From Anaerolineales bacterium (GTDB lineage: Bacteria > Chloroflexota > Anaerolineae > Anaerolineales > UBA4823), in assembly GCA_016929095.1 (NCBI GenBank), contig JAFGJM010000033.1, positions 124,001 through 188,000 on the forward strand: DNA of 64,000 nucleotides, given 5' to 3'. Position numbers and translations under genes: made by a program. The notes under the pieces are model-generated. The model was not told the DNA's origin. It did no database searches and saw only the letters and a list, made by a program, of their open reading frames with translations. This document shows positions 16,884-26,836 of this stretch, piece by piece. Position 1 is the stretch's first letter. Each line of letters starts with the position of its first letter.

Positions 16884-18509
16884 TTAACGATCAAGCCAGG
16901 TGCTATCAAAGTTGATGGCATTATCACTGCGGGTAAAGTAACCCCGCACGTAAGGCTGCCAGGCATTGACATTAGCCGGATTATACAGGAACACATAAGG
17001 GGCGTCATCAATCACGATCTTCGACACTTCGGAGTAGATGTCCATACGAGTAGCGACGTCTGTTTCAACCCGTCCTTTTTCCAATAACTCATCCAGGGTC
17101 GGATTGCTGTAGCCGGTAAAGTTGAACACCTCACCCGTGTGGTGTACAGAATAATAAAATTCATCGGGATCCATGTTTCCGATCCAGCCCATGATATACA
17201 TATCGTAATTGCCCTTACCTTCATCCTCCAGCCAGGCGCCCCATTCCAGTGTACGGATTTCGGCATTGATCCCAATCTGCGCCAGTTGTGCCTGTAGGAC
17301 TTGAGCGGCGCGTACAGTCTCTTCGTAAAAATTGGTGACCATAAATTCAGTCTTGAAGCCATCCGGATACCCTGCTTCAGCCAATAACTGGCGGGCTTTT
17401 TCCAAATCCTGGGTATATGGCTGGTAATCTGAATACCAGGAACTGGTATTTGGTATTGGTCCCTGGTTGGCGGTAGCTGTATCCCATTTCGCACCCATCG
17501 CGACCTCAGCCCGGTTAATGGCATAGGCAATGGCCTGACGGACTTTTACATCATCGAAAGGCTTGCGATTGAGATTTAGCCCAATATACCAGTAGTCATT
17601 GCCGGATACTTTATCTACAATCACTTCACCAGATGTAGCCAGCTCGGTAACCTGTTGTGGAGGCAGGGTTCCAGCCCAGTCCACTTCGCCGGTTAAAAGG
17701 TTGGTCAATAAGACCGTCTCTTCAGGAATAATCTTGAAGGTAACGCCATCCAAATAGGGCTTGCCTTCTTCCCAATAATCCGAATTGGCCTCCAGTACCA
17801 CACGGTCGCCGGGAACATACTCAACGAATTTAAACGGTCCGGTGCCAATGGGAGTGGTGTTCACAGTGCCATCGTCAACGATTTCTTTTGGGACGATGGA
17901 CATCCCTTTATACCCGCCAATCATATTCAGCAAGTTCGGGCTGGGCGATGCGACGCGGATGACGACGGTCAGCGCATCAGGCGCATCGATGCTTTCGACT
18001 GCGCTAAAACGCCAGGAAGCGCCAGATCCTGTATCTGGGTTCATAATGCGTTGGTAGCTATAGACCACATCATCGGCGGTGAGTTCGCGGCCGTTATGGA
18101 ATTTAATACCTTCTTGAAGGTGGAAGGTCCAGGTCAGGTTATCCTCCGAAATTTCCCAGCCCGTTGCCAGCGAAGGAACCATATTCAAATTTTCATCCAC
18201 AGTTACCAGGGTATCATACACATTTTCAAGCACCTGGAAACTGGAATATGCCGAAGTTATGTGAGGGTCAAACCCTTGTGGATCGGCGGATATGGCGGCA
18301 TTCAATATCCCGCCGCGTTTGATACCCGATGGATCAGCCGTCGGCGTGACCAGTTTCTCAACCTCCACCTCTTGGGTTACAACAGTTTGCACTTCCTTTG
18401 TGACCACAACAGTTTCTTTCAGGGTACTTTGCTGTGGGCTGCATGCGGTTATGATGAGTGTAACCAGCACAAGCAATACTACAGTTTTGATCAAGCGTTG
18501 ATTATGCAT
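16884..18509 (-). CDS. ABC transporter substrate-binding lipoprotein (SBP_bac_5)
   Basis: 541 residues. The leader ends in the lipobox LIITAC at about 18-23, so the mature protein is anchored to the outer face of the membrane. A short Val/Glu/Thr-rich linker follows, then the SBP_bac_5 fold: GFDPHITSAYSSFQVLENVYD, the hallmark LATGWEISEDNLTWTFHL and GIKFHNGRELTADDVVYS. Proteins of this family capture oligopeptides for DppBC-type permeases, which follow immediately. GGAGAGGAAAGG ahead of the ATG is a strong translation start. A 208-base gap separates it from the upstream regulator, where its own promoter may lie. Confidence 0.93.
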   Translation of the reverse strand: MHNQRLIKTVVLLVLVTLIITACSPQQSTLKETVVVTKEVQTVVTQEVEVEKLVTPTADPSGIKRGGILNAAISADPQGFDPHITSAYSSFQVLENVYDTLVTVDENLNMVPSLATGWEISEDNLTWTFHLQEGIKFHNGRELTADDVVYSYQRIMNPDTGSGASWRFSAVESIDAPDALTVVIRVASPSPNLLNMIGGYKGMSIVPKEIVDDGTVNTTPIGTGPFKFVEYVPGDRVVLEANSDYWEEGKPYLDGVTFKIIPEETVLLTNLLTGEVDWAGTLPPQQVTELATSGEVIVDKVSGNDYWYIGLNLNRKPFDDVKVRQAIAYAINRAEVAMGAKWDTATANQGPIPNTSSWYSDYQPYTQDLEKARQLLAEAGYPDGFKTEFMVTNFYEETVRAAQVLQAQLAQIGINAEIRTLEWGAWLEDEGKGNYDMYIMGWIGNMDPDEFYYSVHHTGEVFNFTGYSNPTLDELLEKGRVETDVATRMDIYSEVSKIVIDDAPYVFLYNPANVNAWQPYVRGYFTRSDNAINFDSTWLDR

Positions 18510-18717
18510 CCTTTCCTCTCCTTTATAAGTCGATATGAAATCAAAGTCCTGCCTTTTAGTTCACAATAACATACCCCCGCCAATAGAACGCCAAGAGAGT
18601 GTTAAAAGAATTATTGGTATTAACATTACACTATGTGTATTTCGCTTGATAAAAAACTGCCAAATAACATGATGACGAAAGCATGATTTTTGATTTACTA
18701 AGGTGGCCAAGGTATGA

Positions 18718-21700
18718 CTATCCAGCTCTGAGTTGTTGTTCGTAGTTATGGCGAGAAAGACTTAATTCACGTTGATCCCCCACTAAACTCAATAAGCTTA
18801 CACTACGCTCGCTGTAGGGTAATGGATCTCCCAGGCCGCTTTCCGGCCAGGCAACTGCGATTTCCCCAAGCAGACGATAGATAATGCCCAGGTCTTCCTG
18901 GCTGCCCAGCTCTTGAGCAAGCTCTTGAGCCAGGCAAGCATATTTATATGCACTTTGCCAATCGCCATCATATATAGCCGCCTGACTCAAAATTCGCTGG
19001 ACTTTAACAGTCACCCAGCTGGCGTGCACCTGTTCGCATAGGGACAATGCCTCTGCCAGCACCTGGCGCGCTGCCTCAGAGTTATTGGCGTGTAAGTAGG
19101 CTTGACCGATATTCGTTAAATGGACAGATTGACCTTCAATCTGTCCTAATCCTCGGCGTAAAGCCAGGGCTTTTTGAAATGAATCTATAGCTCCGTCGTA
19201 ATCTCCCAGAGCGTCTTTCACGATGCCAATATTATTATGACAGGCGCCCATCCAGAGCTGATCCTTTAAGGTTTCATGGATTTCCAGTGCCTGATTGTAG
19301 AGTTCCAGAGCCCGCGGGTAGTTGCCTAAGCGATAAGAAGCAATGCCAAGATGAGTCAATCCCACTGCTTTTTGCGATAGATGACCTATCTTTTCGGCGC
19401 ATTGGATCGCAAGTTGGGCGTAAGAGTCCAGATCCTCATAATTGCTGCGCAGGTAACTTAAAAAGCTAAACATGTTATTGATGAACGCCTGTTCGTCAAA
19501 CCTTTGCCTTACCCTGGCGGACTCAAGCGCCTGGTTGAATTCGATCTCAGCTTCAGGGTAACGTCCCAGGCGTTGGTATATCAAACCCAGTTGACAATGG
19601 ATTAAGTTGGCGACACCCAAAGATCCGTAGGGTTCATTTGCCGGGCTATAAAATGGGATTGCTTTTGAAGCCATAGCTGCGGGTAAATCTTCCTCCAAAC
19701 CCGATTGGCTTAACCGTAAAGCACGTTGGTATTGAACCAGGGCATCTTCATCGGCATATAATTCTACAGCCCGGCTGGCTGCTTGCAGAGCAAAATCTCG
19801 CGCCTTCGTTAACTCGCCCGCTTTCTCAAGATGGGCAGAGATAAGACTGAAATAAGATGGAAGCCGGGAATCTGGCAGCTTCATCAGGTGTTCGACTACC
19901 CGTTGATGAAGGTGTTTTCGCCGGCTGCCGGTCAGGCTGGCGTATAGCACAGATTGTACTTTTTCATGGTTGAAATTAAAACCCGTACCCCGCTCGGCAA
20001 TCAAACCCGACCGGCAGCCTTCCTCTAAAGCAGACAAAATTAACTCGGATGGTTGTCCGGTAACCTCTTTAATGGTGAAATAATCGAAATTACGCCCAAT
20101 GACAGTCGCTACAGAAAGCAAGCTGCGTGTGGAAGGTGAAAGACGACTTAGCCGGTTGGATATCACTCCTTGAACAGTGGAAGGGAGTGGCCAATCTCCG
20201 GTCAATGACAGGGGCTCGGTTTGTAGCATTCGCAATGTTTCCATTACAAACAATGGGTTACCTTCTGTCTCTGCGAATAGTCGTTCAAAAAAGGCGGGAG
20301 GCGCCATCTCTCCCACCCCTAAAGTATGCGATAAAGCTGTAACCTCCGATAAAGTAAGCGGAGACAAATATAGAAATGAACACAAATTTTCTCTACCCAA
20401 TACATCCAGAGCCCGTTTTAAATTGAATTCCGCTTCGGTTTCCCGCTCTGTTCCTATTATAAAGAGGGGTTGATCGGAAGTACGCCTCAGAATATACTCG
20501 AGAAGGGCAAGACTGGCCTGGTCTATCCATTGAAGATCATCAAGGAACAAACATACAGGCTGTTGACTGCAAAGGGCTTCAAGCCATAAACGAACGGCTT
20601 CTGACAGGCGGCCGCGTAAAAGCTCTGGGTCTGGAGCATATGCCGGTAAACTGGATTGAACCTCTTCACATAATTCCGGCGCTAAGCGGCCAAGCTCAGC
20701 CATCCATACCTTTGCCAACCCCAGTTTTTTCCAATTCACCTCTTGCAAAGAAGCGCGTAATAAATCTATCCACGGATGGTAAGGAACGCTATTCTCGGCT
20801 TCAAAACAGCGTCCTGTTACACAGTACAATCCATAGCTTCGTTGGATCCACTCTTGTGCCAGGCGCGTCTTCCCAATCCCGGCTTCCCCTCGTATGAGCA
20901 ATAACCTGGGTTGACGGGTTTGAAGAATTAACTGCAGTTCTTCGCTGAGGCTATCCATCTCCGTCTGGCGACCCACAAAAGCTAATGAGGATGCTGAAAC
21001 GCCATCTGAATGAAAATTTTTATGAAGTGGTTCCCCCTTTGAGCGTTGGCCTGATAAGACTTTTTGATAAAGCGCCTGTGTCCGCGGGTCCGGAGTAACC
21101 CCGAGTTCAGTCTCAAGCAGCTTACGACAGCGTTCATACTGTTGCGCAACAGCCATCCTGTCTTCCTGGAGAAAATATAATCGGATCAATTGTCGATGCC
21201 CACGTTCGCGCAGGGGGTTTAAAGTCAACATCGTATTGGCAGCATCCACTGCTTCACGCAGCATTCCTGCCGCTTCATACGCCTGGCTTAATGCCAGCCA
21301 ACCATCTTCGTGAATGCTATCCAATTGGGTGCGGATGGGAGTGAGCCACTCATCAAAACCTGGCGCTCCGTCAACGATCAGACCGTCCAGAAAAGGTCCG
21401 CGCCACAAGTTCAGCCCATTTTGCAGGCTAACAATGTTCTTTTCTTGACGTAAAGTCATCTTAAAATCAGCCACATCCAGCCATACTTCGTTTAGGTCTA
21501 AAGAGACGTCTGAAAGATTGGCTTTTAATACCTGGTATGGCTTTAACGCCTGGCTAAGAGAAGAGAGAGCATTCCGCAGACTATTTCGGGCATGGTGATC
21601 ATCCGATTCGCCCCATAAAAGGGTAGCCAAACTGACCCGGCTATGTCCATGTGCGGTAACAGACAGATATGCCAGTAAGCCATATAGCTTTTTATATGGC

Positions 21701-21771
21701 AGGTTGACGCGTTTGCCATCGACCTCGACGAGGGGGGGGCCAAGCAGATGCACGCGGATGGGAGAATTCAC
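18718..21771 (-). CDS. BTAD/AAA/TPR transcriptional activator
   Basis: 1017 residues in the order: OmpR-like winged helix (1-95), bacterial transcriptional activator domain (about 100-245), AAA ATPase with P-loop GEAGIGKT at 295-302 and Walker B VCLFLDDLQWID near 405, then a helical array and tetratricopeptide repeats (about 700-1000) with patterns such as GNYPRALELYNQALEIHE. This is the SARP/AfsR-like large activator design, where ATP binding and the repeats sense a signal. It starts with GTG at 21771; the ribosome binding site is weak. It lies between an M20 peptidase and the peptide-uptake genes, all leftward, and may control them; the ligand is unknown. Confidence 0.9.
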   Translation of the reverse strand: MNSPIRVHLLGPPLVEVDGKRVNLPYKKLYGLLAYLSVTAHGHSRVSLATLLWGESDDHHARNSLRNALSSLSQALKPYQVLKANLSDVSLDLNEVWLDVADFKMTLRQEKNIVSLQNGLNLWRGPFLDGLIVDGAPGFDEWLTPIRTQLDSIHEDGWLALSQAYEAAGMLREAVDAANTMLTLNPLRERGHRQLIRLYFLQEDRMAVAQQYERCRKLLETELGVTPDPRTQALYQKVLSGQRSKGEPLHKNFHSDGVSASSLAFVGRQTEMDSLSEELQLILQTRQPRLLLIRGEAGIGKTRLAQEWIQRSYGLYCVTGRCFEAENSVPYHPWIDLLRASLQEVNWKKLGLAKVWMAELGRLAPELCEEVQSSLPAYAPDPELLRGRLSEAVRLWLEALCSQQPVCLFLDDLQWIDQASLALLEYILRRTSDQPLFIIGTERETEAEFNLKRALDVLGRENLCSFLYLSPLTLSEVTALSHTLGVGEMAPPAFFERLFAETEGNPLFVMETLRMLQTEPLSLTGDWPLPSTVQGVISNRLSRLSPSTRSLLSVATVIGRNFDYFTIKEVTGQPSELILSALEEGCRSGLIAERGTGFNFNHEKVQSVLYASLTGSRRKHLHQRVVEHLMKLPDSRLPSYFSLISAHLEKAGELTKARDFALQAASRAVELYADEDALVQYQRALRLSQSGLEEDLPAAMASKAIPFYSPANEPYGSLGVANLIHCQLGLIYQRLGRYPEAEIEFNQALESARVRQRFDEQAFINNMFSFLSYLRSNYEDLDSYAQLAIQCAEKIGHLSQKAVGLTHLGIASYRLGNYPRALELYNQALEIHETLKDQLWMGACHNNIGIVKDALGDYDGAIDSFQKALALRRGLGQIEGQSVHLTNIGQAYLHANNSEAARQVLAEALSLCEQVHASWVTVKVQRILSQAAIYDGDWQSAYKYACLAQELAQELGSQEDLGIIYRLLGEIAVAWPESGLGDPLPYSERSVSLLSLVGDQRELSLSRHNYEQQLRAG

Positions 21772-21798
21772 TTCTCACTACTCACTGTTCACCCCACA

Positions 21799-23112
21799 CT
21801 AATTCCGTTCCTGTATTGCCTTATATACTGCCTGTACGCCAAATTCCAGCGCATCGATTGGAACACGTTCATCGGCAGCGTGTGCCAACCCCGACATATC
21901 GAAATCATCCGGAACGCGCAGCGGAGTGAAACCATAGGTTTGAATGCCGAGTTGGTTAAAAAAGCGTGCATCGGTAACCCAGCTTCCCACGAACGGAATG
22001 GGTATGCCTTGCGGATCGGCTTCTTTCAGGATATTACTCAGGGTATCAAACAGACCCATATCCAGGTTATATAGTGTAGGACTGTAATCCACTACTTCGA
22101 TATCGAAATCTTTCCCTAATAAAGCGTGTAATTCCACTTGCATATCTTCGGGAGTGAACCCAGGAAGGAGGCGCCCATCCAAGCCTAGAGATACTTTTGA
22201 AGGGATCACATTGATTTTATCGCTGGCTTGCAGCATGGTCGGGCTGACCGTATTATGTAAAATTGGGCTGAACAAGACGGCTTGTTTTCCCAATATTTTT
22301 AAAATCAATTCGGTCGCAACAGGATTAAGTAACTGACGTAACACAAATTCTGAAGCGCCGCCAATCGCCTTGGCAATGTATTCAATCATCAAACGTACCG
22401 GCGGCGTGACATGAACGGGAAGGGGTTTTTTATCTAAAGTGAGTAATGCTCTGCCAAGTTTGGCCATTGCCCCGCCATGCACTGGCATGGAAGCGTGCCC
22501 TCCTGCGCCATGGAAATCCATCCGCATGGCGCAGGTTTGTTTCTCGGAGATTTGGATGGGGTAGATCCGTTTGCCTACCATTGAGATATTGAAACCGCCG
22601 AACTCACTCAACCCATATTTTACCCCCTCAAACAATTGGGGATGTTCTTCTACCAGGAATTTCGCGCCATACTCACCGCCGACTTCTTCATCAGCAGTAG
22701 CCGCAAAGATCACATCACCGGGAATGAGGAGATTCTCCGCTTTTGCTTTTAGGATGGCGCACAGGTACATGCTGATGGCGTGTTTATTGTCGATTGCGCC
22801 GCGCCCCCAAACACATCCATCGGCAATAACGCCTTCGAAAGGCGGGTGAGTCCATTTTTGGTTTTTGGTCGAAACCACATCGACATGACCGTAGAGTAAG
22901 AGAGGGGACGCTTTACCATCCCCTTTCAACCTGGTGATGATATTGGGGCGCTCGGGAGTCTTGGCAACGATAGTTGTATCGAAACCAGCATCTTTCAACA
23001 AACCATTAATAAATTCGATACAGGCTCGCTCATTGCCTGGTGGATTGGTAGTATCGAATCGGATGAGGGTTTGTAATAATTCGGCGGGTTTTTGGTATAT
23101 GAAAGTGCTCAC
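21799..23112 (-). CDS. M20-family metallopeptidase / deacylase
   Basis: 437 residues. Zinc-ligand blocks of the M20/M25/M40 family are clear: LYGHVDVV, WGRGAIDNKH, and ATADEEVGGEYGAKF with the catalytic and ligand Glu pair; a dimerisation domain starts near GAGGHASMPVHGG and the last ligand lies in GLAHAADERVP. These enzymes hydrolyse dipeptides or N-acyl amino acids in the cytoplasm. The start is GTG with AGGAG seven bases upstream. It lies 27 bases before the BTAD regulator and is divergent from a second peptide-permease pair, which suits a role in peptide or amino-acid salvage. The exact substrate is not deducible. Confidence 0.9.
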   Translation of the reverse strand: MSTFIYQKPAELLQTLIRFDTTNPPGNERACIEFINGLLKDAGFDTTIVAKTPERPNIITRLKGDGKASPLLLYGHVDVVSTKNQKWTHPPFEGVIADGCVWGRGAIDNKHAISMYLCAILKAKAENLLIPGDVIFAATADEEVGGEYGAKFLVEEHPQLFEGVKYGLSEFGGFNISMVGKRIYPIQISEKQTCAMRMDFHGAGGHASMPVHGGAMAKLGRALLTLDKKPLPVHVTPPVRLMIEYIAKAIGGASEFVLRQLLNPVATELILKILGKQAVLFSPILHNTVSPTMLQASDKINVIPSKVSLGLDGRLLPGFTPEDMQVELHALLGKDFDIEVVDYSPTLYNLDMGLFDTLSNILKEADPQGIPIPFVGSWVTDARFFNQLGIQTYGFTPLRVPDDFDMSGLAHAADERVPIDALEFGVQAVYKAIQERN

Positions 23113-23349
23113 GAATATCTCCTGTGCAGATAAATAATTATTTTTCGAAAAATCGTTTTCAGTGTTGCCAGCTTAATATTGATATGATTGCGATGAGATT
23201 TGTTCCACGTAATTTCGCGGCAGAATATACATAAATAAGGATCGTTTACAAGAATGATATATTATAATCTTCGAAAAAAGGGATTCGGGTAATATTCATT
23301 GAACCATTTCTTGACAATCCTGGTATTTGTATAAAGGACAGGGTTCATA

Positions 23350-24339
23350 TTGGCGCGTTTTGTGTTTCGAAGATTATTGATCTTACCCCTGGCGATGATC
23401 CTGGCAAACTTTCTGGGATTAGCTTATTCGCACCTGGCGCATTATTTCCACGAGGTTCAAAATCCATTTGGCAGTGCAGTTGTCAACCCGACGCCAATTT
23501 GGTCGGTTTATCTTAATTACATCCATGGTATAAGCCAGCTTGACTTCGGCAGCATGCCTTTATCGGGGGGGAAAACCGTACCGGTGATTGAAGTCATTAC
23601 CGACTCTACCCTGGCCAGCATAGGACTTTTAGCATTGGCGTATATACTGAGTCTGGTGTTGGGTTTAGCCATAGGATTCAGCGCAACCCGTAATGAACCG
23701 GCTGAAGTAAAAGGCTGGCTGGCACCGATTTCGGCTGCCGGGCAAGCCATGCCAGGTTTTTATGTTGGAACATTGTTTATTTTGGGTGGAATCATAGTGA
23801 TCGGCCATAGCGGAGCAGATTCTGAATTCTGGCTGCCATTGCAAGGTTTTGGCTGGGATAGTCACCTGGTGCTGCCTACCCTGGCGCTGCTAGCCAGGCC
23901 AACCGTTCAGATTGCTCAACTCACCGCGAATTTGTTATCCGACGAATTAGGCAAACAATACGTTGTCGCTGCCCGTAGCCATGGACTTACCTGGCGTATG
24001 GCAAGATGGAAACATGCATTACGTAATGTGTTGGCGCCGGTAATCCTGAATATGGCAGCTTCATTCCGTACTATGGTGTGCGAATTGATATTGGTGGAAT
24101 ACCTCTTCGGTTGGCAGGGTTTGGGCAGATTATTGGCGTTAACGTTAATTCCGCCCAGCACTGCCACTGTAAGTGGACTGGCAAATGTAAATAACACCTT
24201 TTTACACCCGGAGTTAACCGCCGCCTTGATGGCGATCTTTACATTACTGTTCCTGGTTGCCGATGGGATTGCCTCCACTGCTGCTCGATTGGTCGACCAT
24301 CGCTTGCAAAGCACTGGAGAAGAGAGACACTTTGGATAA
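23350..24339 (+). CDS. ABC transporter permease, DppB type (second system)
   Basis: 329 residues with a DppB-like layout: RLLILPLAMILANFLGLAYS as first helix, a periplasmic loop, and an EAA-type loop VAARSHGLTWRMARWKHALRN. It differs from the first DppB in a longer N-terminal loop and a C-terminal tail. It begins with TTG after AGGACAGGG. The next gene starts within its last codons, so the pair is translationally coupled. No binding protein or ATPases are seen beside it, so they may be shared with another system. Divergent from the M20 peptidase gene with a 237-base promoter gap. Confidence 0.85.
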   Translation: MARFVFRRLLILPLAMILANFLGLAYSHLAHYFHEVQNPFGSAVVNPTPIWSVYLNYIHGISQLDFGSMPLSGGKTVPVIEVITDSTLASIGLLALAYILSLVLGLAIGFSATRNEPAEVKGWLAPISAAGQAMPGFYVGTLFILGGIIVIGHSGADSEFWLPLQGFGWDSHLVLPTLALLARPTVQIAQLTANLLSDELGKQYVVAARSHGLTWRMARWKHALRNVLAPVILNMAASFRTMVCELILVEYLFGWQGLGRLLALTLIPPSTATVSGLANVNNTFLHPELTAALMAIFTLLFLVADGIASTAARLVDHRLQSTGEERHFG

Positions 24340-26728
24340 TCCTGCACTCGATCAATTACCCTCAGATCACGTTGAGAGTAACAATATTATCATACGCAGG
24401 GCAGCGCCATGGAACTGGCAGTTGTGGTTGGGAACGATATTGGTGGGTTTAGTGTGTTTCCTGGCATTTTTTGGAGCAGGATTGGCGCCGCGTGACCCGA
24501 TGGAAGTCAATTACATCGTTCAACACCCTGAAACCAAGGAATTCATCAAACCACCGCTGGCGCCATTCGACGCGCCGGGTTTTCCGTTGGGTAGTGATTT
24601 GCAGGGGCGCGATTACCTGAGCCAGCTCCTTTGGGCGGTAAGACCGACATTACAACTCGTGATATTGGTGGCTGCATTCCGGCTGGTGATCGGATTGATC
24701 ATCGGACTGGCCGCAGGATGGTCTGTAACATGGTTTGGTAAAAGCCTGGATTCTGTCATCTCCTGGACCTTAGCGCTGCCGGTCTTGTTTGTGGCATTGG
24801 TATTGATCGCTGCCCTGGGGATCAAGTTGGGAAGCGCAGCGTTTTTATTAGGTCTCACGCTTACCGGCTGGGCAGAAACGGCTCAACTGGTAAGAGATGT
24901 CACCAAAACCAACCGTGGGCAGCCATTCATCGAGGCGGCTCGCGCTTTAGGATTAACCCAATTACAAATTGTCTCTCGCCATATATTGCCGCAAATCCTG
25001 CCGCTTATGTGGACATTGTTTTCGTTCGAGATCAGCAATACACTGATGACCGTAGCGGGATTAGGTTTTTTGGGGTATTACATGTATGCAATTTGGGTGC
25101 CGATGGGTGATACCTCGGCCTTGCGTACCAGCGGACGGGCAGAGATCGGGCAGATGCTTGCCAGCGGTGTATCTTCGGCGTTAAAACACCCATGGGGTTT
25201 GGTGATAGCCGGCAGCGCGGTTTTCGTGATCATATTGGCATTCAACCTGTTTGGCGAAGGATTGAGGCTGCGCCAGGAGAGGTTGCGTTATCGCAGTAAA
25301 AAGAATGCTATAGGAAAGATGTTGGAAAGAACCGAAAACTGGGTGGAAGAACGCTGGTTTGGCGCGGATTCTGCCTGGCGGAGGAATGCGCAAACTGCCT
25401 TGATTGTCGTATTCCTGGCCGCGGTTGTGGTTGCCGGGGGCGTGACGTTATTCAACTCGCAATCTCAGGTAGAGGTAGAAGCCGTTGTTAAAGGCAATGG
25501 GCAAATGTGGGCATCCGAGCTGAGCAACGCTCAGGGAACAATGTGGATGGAGGCTGTTGGACCACAGGAGCCTGTCTTTGTGTGGTCATTCTCCGACCCA
25601 TCCGGTTTTAGCGGTGGTCCGGTGCTTGATAAAGATGGTAATATCTACCTCACTTCCAACGGAGGACGGGTATATTCCCTGAGCAGGGATGGTGTGATAC
25701 GCTGGTGGTTATCTCTCCAAACGCAGTTTTGCCTTACCCCTGTTTTGGATAAACAGGGAAATATGTATGCCGCAGATATTCATGGGCGGGTGTGGGCGTT
25801 TTCACCACAGGGTAAGAAATTATGGAAAATCGATGCAGATGCAGGTGAAATTCCCATCTCAAGCCCGGTTATCGACGAACAGGGCACAATTTATTTGGTA
25901 AATCAGTTTCATCTTCTGGCGATCTCCGATTCGGGCAATTTACTATGGAAAGTGCGTATCCCCAAGTATAGTTATATCAATCCGAAGTTGCGATTGAGTT
26001 ACGATGAAGATTATATTTTTTTTGATGACGTGGTCATTAGCGTGGCTACAGGCGACATTGTTTTCGGTGAGACTAAAGACGATCAGTTGGATAAATATAT
26101 CGTAGGGACGGATGGCAAGACTTATCTATCGGCGTTGGATAGTATTTCTGAATTTCAAACCGGTGAGGGTGCGGCGAGTATTTTGAAATATGTGACCTGG
26201 GATGCGGTAACCCAGGGATTAAGTGTGCGCCAGCCGATGACAGCCGGGGTTATTCCGGATGGTCGTACCTGGACACTTTATTCCGGATATCAAGAATACA
26301 TGAAATTAATTTGGGTTGATCGGCAAGGGCAAATATTTTCCAATGCCGGTTACCCCTGGCGGGATGATTCCTATGTGGTCATTGGTCTGGATAATCAGGC
26401 GACGTTCTATGCCTGCGGAGTGAATTACAATCAACGTGATACCATCCAATGCCGGGCAAACCGTGTGGGGCAAAATGAGCCTTTTTGGATGTTGGATATG
26501 GAAATCGGGAAGATTCAATCGGATTGGACGTATGTCAGTGTGTATAATTCCAACATTCCAGCTGGAGGGGCGATGGCGCCGGGAAGATTATACGTGGTAA
26601 CCAGCAGCGGGATGTTATATGCCATCGGCGAAAGCAGCGAAATGATAACCCAGGCTATTTCTAAACAACCTACGGTAACGCCTTTGGCGAGGGTTTATTG
26701 GTATTTTTTCCCTATGATAGGGAGATGA
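24332..26728 (+). CDS. DppC-type permease fused to an outer beta-propeller
   Basis: 798 residues from TTG 24332, which overlaps the stop of the preceding permease. Residues about 30-330 are a DppC-like permease with GSDLQGRDYLSQLL and the EAA loop EAARALGLTQLQIVSRHILPQ. After a linker and a further membrane helix (about 366-388), the remaining 400 residues form a PQQ-like beta-propeller with repeats such as PVLDKDGNIYLTSNGGRVYSL and PVIDEQGTIYLVN. The protein ends in VYWYFFPMIGR. Fusing a solute-binding-like propeller to an ABC permease is unusual: it may sense or capture the substrate outside the membrane. An alternative start at 24257 would overlap the first permease by 83 bases. Confidence 0.85.
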   Translation: MDNPALDQLPSDHVESNNIIIRRAAPWNWQLWLGTILVGLVCFLAFFGAGLAPRDPMEVNYIVQHPETKEFIKPPLAPFDAPGFPLGSDLQGRDYLSQLLWAVRPTLQLVILVAAFRLVIGLIIGLAAGWSVTWFGKSLDSVISWTLALPVLFVALVLIAALGIKLGSAAFLLGLTLTGWAETAQLVRDVTKTNRGQPFIEAARALGLTQLQIVSRHILPQILPLMWTLFSFEISNTLMTVAGLGFLGYYMYAIWVPMGDTSALRTSGRAEIGQMLASGVSSALKHPWGLVIAGSAVFVIILAFNLFGEGLRLRQERLRYRSKKNAIGKMLERTENWVEERWFGADSAWRRNAQTALIVVFLAAVVVAGGVTLFNSQSQVEVEAVVKGNGQMWASELSNAQGTMWMEAVGPQEPVFVWSFSDPSGFSGGPVLDKDGNIYLTSNGGRVYSLSRDGVIRWWLSLQTQFCLTPVLDKQGNMYAADIHGRVWAFSPQGKKLWKIDADAGEIPISSPVIDEQGTIYLVNQFHLLAISDSGNLLWKVRIPKYSYINPKLRLSYDEDYIFFDDVVISVATGDIVFGETKDDQLDKYIVGTDGKTYLSALDSISEFQTGEGAASILKYVTWDAVTQGLSVRQPMTAGVIPDGRTWTLYSGYQEYMKLIWVDRQGQIFSNAGYPWRDDSYVVIGLDNQATFYACGVNYNQRDTIQCRANRVGQNEPFWMLDMEIGKIQSDWTYVSVYNSNIPAGGAMAPGRLYVVTSSGMLYAIGESSEMITQAISKQPTVTPLARVYWYFFPMIGR

Positions 26729-26836
26729 GTAAGAAGAACCACCAAAATTGCAACGTCAGGTATCAATCGACTCAATAATTGTAGAATTAATTTATAATTC
26801 AACACGCATTTATCAGAATTCTTTGGAGAATAGTCT

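Noticed and set aside
23300..23349. A sigma-70 promoter TTGACA ... TATAAA before the second permease pair
   Set aside because: The spacing is only 13 bases, too short for a normal promoter.
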